From: Heligmosomoides polygyrus polygyrus
Lineage: Eukaryota; Nematoda; Chromadorea; Rhabditida; Heligmosomidae
NCBI GenBank assembly: GCA_947396885.1
Contig: OX377202.1
Location: 6,944,001 to 7,008,000 of the forward strand
Length of the DNA: 64,000 nucleotides
Reading direction: 5' to 3'
The notes beneath the pieces are model-generated. The model was given only the letters and a program-made list of their open reading frames with translations. It was not told the DNA's origin and searched no databases. The position numbers and the translations under genes were made by a program. Of this stretch, positions 40,450 to 50,300 are shown one piece after another; the first letter of the stretch is position 1; each line of letters opens with the position of its first letter.

Positions 40450-42420
40450 TATTTATTTACTTTTTTATTTATTCAAGGCGTAGACATGAGTCTTCGCGTT
40501 ACGAACTAACAACAAAAGAACAGAACAAAAACAACGAACTACCTAAACAAATCCGTTAGATATCAATTCTTTTGCTACGTTTTCACACCCGTGTCGTATA
40601 GCATAACATTGAAAATTTTATTCTGTAAGATACGTTTTACAGATACGCGCAGACAGACTCGTCAAATCATCGTGCCTCCCAAGCAGCAAATTAAAATCCT
40701 TCATGATCCTGTACGTTAAGAAGTTCGACCTAACTCGCGTCCTTGCTATCGAGATTCTAAGTTTGAGCTTCTCCTTACACATCTGATTAGCATCCCATCA
40801 AAGAATTCTGGTGCGTTGATGTTGAGCTAATTGGCAAGGATTTTGAACATTATGGGAAGGTGGGCGATTCTCTATTTCTCAGTTACGAAAGACCAAAAAA
40901 GAAACGATCGTTGAGGACCGTGAGGTATTAGGTTGTAGTCTATTGAATAACATCTCATCATAAGTTTTTTAGTGAAGTTGTTTTGAACGCTTTCCAAAAG
41001 GTCAGCATCCTTCATCTTTGTTGGATTAAACACTGTAGTCCCTGATTCCGCGATCGATCGCATATATGTTTTATAGGCACGTATGTAGACTTCAGCGAGT
41101 TTGGAATTCAAAACCTTGAAGAGGTTGTAAATGCTATAATTGACCTTTTTCACCAAAGCTCTGCAATGTTGAGAAAAACACAGATCACTCGTAATATTGT
41201 AGCCTAAATCTCGAGCTTTGTTCACTCTGTTGAGTGGCTCGCCGTTGATTCCGTATGTCGGTATCCGAGCTTGATTTTTTGGGTCCGCTCATCAAAAGAC
41301 GAGTTTTTTCCGCTGAAGGTGGCAATTCCCATAACTCAAACTAACGAAGTCAATCGCTAACTGAAGGGATATAGAGTCTTCAGGCCCTTAGTTTGTAGAT
41401 TTTAACGTCGTCAGACTTAACACTCAAATTATTGATGAAACCTGGGAGTTCACAGGTCTACAAGAAGAACAAGAGTGGGCAAAGCACTCCACCTTGCAGA
41501 ACACCAGTTAAGCGGGAAAGATTTTAGAGAGCTCATGCTTGATCTTCACTTGATACGTTCTGCCGTGTTCAATTCGTTATCATGGGATGGATTCCCACGG
41601 TTTTCATTTTTATCAGCAACTTCTCAAGAGGGACTTTGTCAAAGGCTTTGGAGAAATCAAAGAATACCAACTATCGATCTACAACATCAGCCATAGCGGT
41701 AATGTTAACCTATCTGGAGCAAAGGTTTCCCACGCAAGCTTGCCTGCACTGGTCCGATTTCGAAAACTTTATAATCTTGCAGAACTACTTAGTGGTTCTC
41801 TGCACACGCTACCTTTCGCCAGTTCTGTGGCGAACATTTGCTCTCCGAGAGTCTGCAGAATCCTACACAGATCGGATAGGGTGAATACAATAAGCTCACA
41901 AGGGAAGGGTCTGAAAAGTATGTCTGAACGGGTCATATAGTCATATAGGGAGACTCACTACCCCACAGCTAGTATAAAAATGTGTTTATGTTTTGCCAAA
42001 TCGATAAACCCAAGGAATAAGGGAGCCTTGAAGTTACAATGGAATACGCCGCATCACGAGTTTGGAGGGCCTTGTATGCCTCTGCCGGCAAGCGGCTCGG
42101 AACGCAATGTATAGGGAAGTTGCTTCATGCGAGGAAGATCGGTATTTTGGTTCTTCTGCGCTCCTGCATTTCAACTGCCTAGTTGAGATTTGGGTGATTC
42201 CTACGTCTATACAATTTCAGAAGTTTTCTGCGCATTGTCCAACTGTACGCTACGGAGAGTACCTCTCTTGCGACTTGTTTGTTACTGACCGCATTTTTAA
42301 GCACAGCGTGTTCGTCAAATTCAAGCTGATGTGCTTCGAAATCCTTTAGTATGCTGGCCGTCCATTCTGCCAGCTTGATTTCTTCCCTTGAAGGTTCATC
42401 GTCTAAAGGTGGGCACACTT
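40450..42420 (-). mobile_element. CR1/Jockey-type LINE, degenerate
   Basis: On the minus strand: FFDFSKAFDKVPLEKLL (motif A) near 41640, QGGVLCPLLFLL (motif B) near 41490, then KARDLGYNITSDLCFSQHC, VYIRAYKTYMRSIAESGTTV and DLLESVQNNFTKKL (41225-40872), and near the 3' end LKLRISIARTRVRSNFLTYR followed by a Leu-rich end and stop. These blocks and their order are those of CR1/Jockey-type elements. The AATAAATAAA tract near 40460 is a likely 3' tail. The minus-strand ORF at 42418-42179 (DDEPSREEIKLAEWTASIL) may be an upstream part or unrelated. Confidence 0.78.
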
Positions 42421-42498
42421 CAGCGTGAGCAGGTGGATCACCACTCGAGCATCGGCGGAAGTTGTTGGTGTGGGGTTTTAGAAAACCTCCAGCAGATC

Positions 42499-42693
42499 TG
42501 GGGCCAAATTCATCAACGACTTACAGCAATTTAACGGAGAAAATGCAGCCGGAATCTCTGATAGCGTGGCTTATTAAACGATATGGTGAAGCATTTCAGC
42601 AGCGATATGTCACACTATCAGGAACTTCGGTTGCATTTTCTCTGCTACATTGCTATAAAATTGCTCGTTGAGGAATCTCGTCCTGATTTCCAG
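42499..42693. repeat. MITE-A element, copy 3
   Basis: GGGGCCAAATTCATCAACGA, GAGAAAATGCAGCCGGAATC on the left, and GTTGCATTTTCTCTGC with a diverged end on the right. It matches the copy at 4700-4869. Confidence 0.65.
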
Positions 42694-43802
42694 GTGACAG
42701 GCAGACAGGAAAAGAGTGTATCGATGCTGTTTAGCTTAATTTGCGGGATTAGGCAACCGCGCCGACGCTGAGCGGGCTGGAGCGTGAGGGAATGCGGATG
42801 CACTGGTAAGTGCTACGTCAAAGAAGTAGAGAAGGGAGCTGGTGAAGTAAATGAGAAGGCGTATCCAAAAATAACAGCTGAGTGAGAGTTATTGATAATC
42901 CTAAGGATACACTAAGAGAACAAGCCCTTGTTTTTAGGTTCGGAGATTCATGTTAAAAATGGGAAGTTATTCAATTATAGGCCTATTGTGTTTCAAGCGT
43001 GTCCTATAATGGCTACTCGATCAGCAGACTATATTGTGAATTTAGAAGCCGAATACATAAAAGATTAGCGAAGCTATACATATTGGATTTGATAGCCTTT
43101 TTGTGAGGGTTCCAGGCTTTCTGTGAATTCATGTTCATGACTGCCACTTCATTTTCTCCTCAATAGGTTTGAAGATCTAAATTCAGATATCTAAACTGCA
43201 CGAAATCAGCTCTCGCAGTCCTACAAAATGTATCTAAAAAAGTATCTTTAACGACACCTGATGGTCAACTGGTCTGATTACGATTATAAATATCGGAATA
43301 CTCCAATGTATCTCTAATAAAGGTAGACAATGTGGTGGAATAAAACCAAAGAAACCGTATCTGGGATTGTTCGACTATCTGCGGCCGAAACACTGTAAGC
43401 ATCATGTCCTCTTGGAACATCTTCTTTTCTTTATATAATAGGATTTTCAGTACTATTCAATAAGTTGGAACCATCTTTTGGCCATGTTTAGTTTTAATCC
43501 AAAAATGGACTTCACCAGCTGTCTTTCCCTCACCCATTTGACGTAGTTTATGTCTCACACCAGTCTTGATCACTCCTATTTCTTCATTGTGTAGGGTGAA
43601 ATGTAGAAGACGTTGTAGCCGTTCTGCGATTGCAACGAATTCCACAGCTTTCCTTCTCTGGGAAAATGAGCTGAAACGTTTCGCGCGACAAGTTGGGACG
43701 TGGCTTTGCGCTGTAGCAGGCTGAGCGCATCGGGCAACTCCTACGCGCCCCTGCCGTGGCTAGAGGTGACCCTGCCTGCAACGCCGCACCGCGACCGCTC
43801 GC
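42694..43802. other. No gene recognised
   Basis: Mostly AT-rich; 43640-43860 is GC-rich with a minus-strand frame that I cannot assign. Confidence 0.3.
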
Positions 43803-43836
43803 ATGGCTGCGAGTGAGTATCGTTGCTCGCAGCCAT
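43803..43836. other. 11-bp perfect hairpin
   Basis: ATGGCTGCGAG (43803-43813) and CTCGCAGCCAT (43826-43836) pair perfectly around a 12-base loop. Confidence 0.7.
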
Positions 43837-43899
43837 CCCCACCATCTTGCCACGCCGCGCGCGGTGCAAGTATAAACTAGGGCTTAGAGTGCACCTGAC

Positions 43900-44031
43900 G
43901 CCTTGTTTAGTGTGCGTGCGACGCGCGACGCGATGCCATGTGTAGTGCTCGAATTGATTAATCGCGTCGCTCGATCAATTTCGCCACTACGTATGCATCG
44001 CGTCGCGCGTCGCGTGAACACTAAACAAGGC
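43900..44031. repeat. MITE-D palindrome, copy 1
   Basis: GCCTTGTTTAGTGTGCGTGC then GACGCGCGACGCGATG on the left pairs with CATCGCGTCGCGCGTCGCG then TGAACACTAAACAAGGC on the right. About 132 bp, nearly fully self-complementary. A relative with the same ACGACGCGTGACGCGATG core is at 51115-51241. Confidence 0.72.
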
Positions 44032-44204
44032 CTGAGACACCATTTTGGCTAAAGTAATAGAAATTTTTTGTTGCTTCAGAAAATATGCACACTTGTTCGT
44101 AAGACGCTGTGTCGATGTTTGTCTTTTTGACTTTAGATGTTTATTTTTGCTCAAAAGGCGTCCAGTTTAAAGCGAAAATGGTATAGCTGTCTCCAAGTCC
44201 GGAA

Positions 44205-44324
44205 TCAGGGCTCGATTTTGTTGTATCGAATAGTAGTGTGCGGTTGCATTCTGTGCGTCAACGTCTTCATATTCAGTCGAGCATCCATCGTGTTCTTGTT
44301 CACCAACGACCATTCCCTAACGAC
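44205..44324 (-). CDS. Nitrobindin-like gene, terminal exon
   Basis: Acceptor GTTTCAG at 44331-44325, then 39 codons and a TGA stop (44207-44205). It encodes VVREWSLVNKNTMDAR and MQPHTTIRYNKIEP. The length, phase 0 and homologous ending (human THAP4 and nematode relatives end in a similar H-x-x-Y-x-K pattern, from memory) identify it as the C-terminus. It is separated from the previous exon by 5.6 kb. Confidence 0.82.
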   Translation of the reverse strand, partial: VVREWSLVNKNTMDARLNMKTLTHRMQPHTTIRYNKIEP

Positions 44325-47300
44325 CTGAAACTGGTTTAATAAATTTGTATAAAGCGCTACATTTATCGCAAGCATTTGGATAAATGTCGGCATTAATCGA
44401 GTCTTTTCCGAGATGCATTTTTCTTCCGTGGGATATCGTGGGGAAACTGCACACTGTGCTACCCTACGAGATCTCTCAATGCAGCTTCCTTCCGGCGATA
44501 GGCTGCCGTGATTATGCACGTTTCGCTCATTTAGCGGTGCCCCCTCCGATTAGGAGACATCTAAAATGTGTCTTTCGTGGAGGTGCTATAATAGAAAGGT
44601 TTGTATAAAGGTAGTGGCGGAACAAACATTTAAAAAATTTTGAATTTAATTCTATTGGATTTAAGATTTTTAATTATTGTTTATTCATTTTGTTTTTTAA
44701 TACTTAATCACTCGATAAAATCTATTGACGTTTAATTGAGAGATGAGTCAAGCTCCTATCCGTCCAAATTAGTCATTATCCTCCTTTCATCGTCAGCAAT
44801 TCATCGCCATTAATCTTGCCGTTCAGACCACTTTGATCTGCGTCAGTCGAGAGCCCATCGGTCTGGGTGATCAATAAACTCGGCTCAAAACGAAAGTGAA
44901 GAGCCTGCAAAAAATTGAATAAAAGTTAATTTTTCTGATTCAAGGGTGGATAAACGGATTTGGCTTTGCTAACAGGAATCTTCCATGAGGCAAACGTCAA
45001 ATCAGGCATCGAACTCTGTTCTCTCCACTTTTTATAGATGTTTTCCTGCTCCCTAATCACCTTTGATAGGAGAACAGCCAACAGGAATAAGCAAAAAATT
45101 TGATGTGAAGAGAGAGTGTGACAATTTTAGCCATTTACTTGTTGATTTAACTATTTCTGTGATTGAATGAACAAGTACATCAGATCCACCACCTTCTCAG
45201 AGGATTACTTCAGTTAGTAGTTTCCCTCCGACCATCTTCACCGTTTCTTTTTACGCTGTTGATATGGCCGATCGAACATATTGATCTGTGCCAATCGAAA
45301 GCCGTTATCCTGCTAAAAGCGAAAGCGAGGGATGTGCGAAAAATCAAATAGAATTAACGTTGGCGGATTTGAAGGCGGTTGAACGGGTTTGGGCAGCTCT
45401 AAATCATTTTGTTCAAGATTTTCTATTATCTTTCAAAATTATTTTCAACACTTTCATTTCAGGAAACACTACACCATACAGTGAAAGGAATCCAACTAAC
45501 GCGTTGGAGGCTTTAACTTTCTACATCACTTGACGAAATGTCTATAAAACATGTTTGTTTTCGCTCAAAAATCCTATAGGAGTTAACGTTAAGCAAAATA
45601 ATGTTGCTCTATGCATGTATTATACATATATTTAAAATATTTTTAAATATATCTTTAAGAAAAGCTTTGTTAAATAAGCACCTAACCAGAAAACGTTTGA
45701 GCATCCGATCGAGATTCATCGACAATTCCCATCTGTTGTAAAGGCTGTTCTCCTGAAGCGCACTCGCACGATTTCCATCACAATAGGTTATCAAATTATA
45801 GGTTCTAGGAGCCTATCTTGAAGCAAGGATTTCCTTCTTGTGTACTAACCTATAGCTGGGTTATATCTTTATTTTGGGAAAGCATTGGGGTACTGCAGCG
45901 AAGGGGAGATGAGTAGTGGGCTGACGAGGCCAGGCCGAGCCGTCGAGGGCGAGCCGAAGTCGAGACTGACGAAGCCAGGCGTGGCTTCGTCTTCGTAGAT
46001 GAGGTGCGGGTGTAACACGACAGCTAAGTGTACCGACAGCTGTCTGTGACCCGACAAGGTCAACCCTAAGGAAAGATCGATTATCGACCGGGCTGGCTGG
46101 AAGGGAAGGAATGCGCACGGAATGACGGACAAATAGATCAACCCTTTGCATACACAGCAGGATACCAAGTTCTTGCAAAGATAGTTGCCACTTTAGATCT
46201 AAAAAAAAACTCAGTATTACCATTTCAAGCTAGCTAATAGAGATGCGCTTTAGGACCATAGAGCCTATAGTTGTGTTCAAACGAATATATTCGAACAAGT
46301 GTTCCGACACGCCTAAGGGCGTGTCTCGCACTTGCGCGCTTCGCGCGCCTTTGTAGCATCACTGACCTATGGAAAGTAGTTTTTGTAAAAGACATTCTCT
46401 CTCGGGACCGTCCAGTAATGTCAGTGGTTTGTGCTGCGCAGTACTTCTGTCCCTCAGGTTGCTCCTCCACAACCGTTCTCATGCTCAACAGCTTGCGTTT
46501 CCAGATATCGTTGACATGTCTTTCGAAGGCAGGTTCCCCACACTCGTTTCTTTTTACTGGATCTAATTGCTGGTCCGCCTTTACTGGTCTAACCTCCCCC
46601 TCTTTAGTCTCCCACCTTTCTGGTTCCATATCCTGGCCCACTTCTTTGTTTCCACTATTAACTCCCTACCGATCTCTTCTTGGTGGTTTCTCCTTCTCAC
46701 CGCTCCTCCAGGTTGTTATTTTCCTTTCTGGTCGCTCGCTTTGTCCACCTTAGAGGTCCCCCTTACTGTCCTTCTCCACCATCCCTTACCATTCATTAGT
46801 GGTCCTCCCATGCTCACGGCAGACGTCAGTGATACGATTCAGAATGATTACGACTGTTGTGCGAAGTAGAGGGCCCGTGTTCTGGATCCAGAAGCTCAGA
46901 AGGCCCGTCTTCCGAATCCAGAAGCTCAGAAGGCCCGTCTTCCGAATCCAGAAGCTCACGATCAGAAACGCGCGCAGTCGCCGGTGTGTCGAGCATAAAG
47001 AAGCTATGCATATTGCAGATTCCTTGTTCCCCTTATGAACTCCCTTACGGCTCCCTTCTTATTCGTTCCCTGTCCTGGTACCGTCTCTCGGTCCCTTCTT
47101 CCAGGTAGATCCCTCTCCCTCGGGATCCTCCTCATTATTCTATCACAATTAAATAGCCCTCCCACGCTGACGACACGACGACCGCGAGCGAACGCCCATT
47201 ACGCAACATCGGCGTCACATCTTCTAAATCTCCTTCTTCTTCTTCTTCTTCAGCGTTTGTCCCGCTTCGTGACGGGGTCCGCTATTCTGGTGACATGACG

Positions 47301-50300
47301 CCACCTTTCCCGATCCAGCGCTAGATCGGGGTGGACACCAGCTACTTTCAAGTTCATATGTAACGTATCAGCCCAACGCTGCTTCGGGCGCCCTCTAGGC
47401 TGCTTTCCTACCACCTCGAACTTAAGGCCTATCTTGCGGACGCTATCTTCCTTTCCATGCAGAACGTGGCCGTACCATCGTGAGCGAGCTTTGCGCATCT
47501 TGTCCGCTATCGGCGCGACACCGAACTTTTGCCGAATGACATCGTTTCGGATGCAGTCCAGGCGCGTGACTCCAGCCGTCCACCGCAGCATCCTCGTCTC
47601 CACGACGCTGAGGCGCGTTTCAACCTTCATGGTCGCAGGCCAACACTCAGCACCGTACATCGCTACCGGCCGGACGACAGTCCTATATATTTTTGACTTC
47701 AAGCGCTCTGGTATCTCCCTATCGCAGAGCACGCCAGTCAACGAGCGCCACTTGCACCATGCTGCACTCACGCGTGAGTTCACTTCAATCATCAGATTGC
47801 CATCAGATGCTACTGCTGATCCCAGGCACTTAAAAATCGAAGTGCGTGGGAGCTCGATGGCGTTAACCTTGATGGAGCTGGACTCATTAACGTCCGTCGT
47901 TAAATACTCGGTCTTCTTCACGTTCAATCTGAGTCCAAACCGCTCCAAGCGATCACACCAAGCTTGCACCTCTCGCTCGAGTTCACCTTTATTTTCGCTA
48001 GCGAGCATTACGTCATCAGCATAAAGCAGTGTCCAGGGGACTGGCTTCTGAAGATCTCGTGTAATGGCATCCATCACGACAACAAAAAGGAGTGGGGAAA
48101 GCGCAGAACCCTGGTGCACCCCGACGGAGATGGGGAACTCCATCGAGGTTCCGGCTGCAGCTTGAACTCTACTCTTTGGAGAAGAGTAGAGGAATCGCAC
48201 CCACTCTATGAGCTCCTCAGGAACTCCATGTCGTCGCAGTGCGTACCATATCACTTCACGCGGTACGTGGTCAAAGGCCTTCTCTAGGTCGAGGATGGCG
48301 ATATGCACTGGCTTCTGTTTCTCGCGATGCTTCTCTAACAGGAGGCGGACGGCATGTATGGCATCAATGGTGCCACAGCCAGCTACGAAACCGCACTGAT
48401 TGCTGGAAAGCTGGACGATGTCACGAATTCGACCATCGACAATTCGTTCAAAGATCTTCATGCTGTGCGAGAGCAAGCGAATCGGACGGTAATTGGAGCA
48501 GTCTGCAGGACTGCCCTTCTTCTTCCAAATCGGAATCGTCGTGCTTTGGCGCCAGACTTAGGCACCTTCTTCTCCGCCACAACCAAAGAACTGCGCCAAC
48601 CACTCAGCAGGGTACCACAGCTTTGACTTCCACAGATCTTCCAAATCCGGTCTTCCTTACTGGTAATGGAACCCTTTGCTGATCTTCCTCACTCCTCCCC
48701 CTTATTGGTAACTCCCTACTGGTCCCTCCTTATTGCCTAAACCCTTCTTGATTTTGATGGCACCTCCTGGACTGCTTCATTGCTCCCTCTATCGACCCCC
48801 GATCTCGACGCCTCCTCCAGGTCGCTCCCTCCTGAGTGCTTTGTGTTAAGTAGTAAAGGACTACGTTTCCCCTGCTGCAGCAACATCCCACGCTCAATAG
48901 CAAATTTTGCCCGCCCTGTACATGATGTCGCGTATCACACTCAGGTTGGATCACTCGACTACCCTCGCTGTGGGTGATGCGGCGTATCTCACTTAGGTTA
49001 GATCACTCGACGGGCAAACTCTTTTATATATAAGTGGTGATGATTTTTCGACTAGTCGAATATTCCACATTTCTAGATTTTTGAATAGCCGTTCGAATTC
49101 GAACAACGAAAAGGGCCGTATTCGAGTATTATGTAGCTATCGCTACAATGTAGATAGAGGTTTCCCATTTCATTTATTCTACTTCTGATATAGTTCAATC
49201 GATATTAACTTCTCAGATTCCATATCTCCTAGCCGATCTTGAATGTTACAACAGAGGCTTGCATTCCACCGCTCCGTCCCCGCTCACCGTATAAAAGGGG
49301 CTCAGATGTTTGGGTCTGCACGTCTCCAGACGCTCGTCTTAAGTCTCACGTCTCACGGAGTCGTACGCACGTCTTCTGACTCACGCACGGACTTCGTCGC
49401 GCCGTGCTCAATACCAACCCTCAATATCGCCTCCGGCACGACAGCTTCCCGACCTGCCCCTCAATACCGGACGACGACGGCTATTTGGTAGTAGATTGCG
49501 TAGACAATTTTGTGAATAATAAATATTATTAATATTGCCTTCTTCAAGACTGTTCCAATGTCCGAGTGGCAATACAATAAAGGCGAGCAGCGGTCCAATA
49601 CTCATAGAAGAAGAGCAATATATTATTCGAAAATCGAAAACTTCAACTTTTTTCGAAAAACGAATACTTTTATTCGGATATTGAATAAACTTCAAAACTT
49701 TAGGCACAAAACTTACGATGCGATATTAAAGCGAATACGCTTCATCAAACAGCCTACTGTATGTTAATGCGAACACGTTTGGTACCAAATCGCCTTTCCA
49801 GTAGACTCTATAGACAGTAGGCTATTGAAATGTCTTTACGAGTAGACATATAATCACTGAGGATAGTAAAAAAAATATCAAAAGTCTAACTTACGTCCAC
49901 AACTGGCAAGTCGTGACTGAAACTCATCCGTCCAACGTCAATTAACCGGAATTTGATTTTCGTGCCCTTGATCAGACCTTCTTCGGCGGTGACAAACCCT
50001 GAAAATCACTTTTTAAAAGACGCCACTGGGGCTAGGCGATCTGGATTCTGTATGTATTCATTGTTATTTATCGGTTTCTTCATTTGCCTACGTTATGGGG
50101 ACCAGCCGTTGATTTGCACATACGGACATAAGCAAGGACACAAGAACCGTTTTTTCTTCATAAAAGAACAGTGTGAACCTAGTTCGACCCGCTGCACCAA
50201 ACGACGCATCGCTCCGTTCTGGCATACCTTTTATCGAAGTGTTCGATTTAAGATGAAAAGTGATCAGTTCGAAACAAAAAGTACGGAAATATTACTTTCC

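Noticed and set aside
42179..42418. 80-codon minus-strand ORF as a host exon
   Set aside because: No acceptor is visible and it lies just upstream of the CR1-type LINE on the same strand, so it may be LINE sequence; evidence is insufficient for either.
47434..48682. Plus-strand frames of 107-196 codons
   Set aside because: They are antisense to the 408-codon RT and have no motif of their own.
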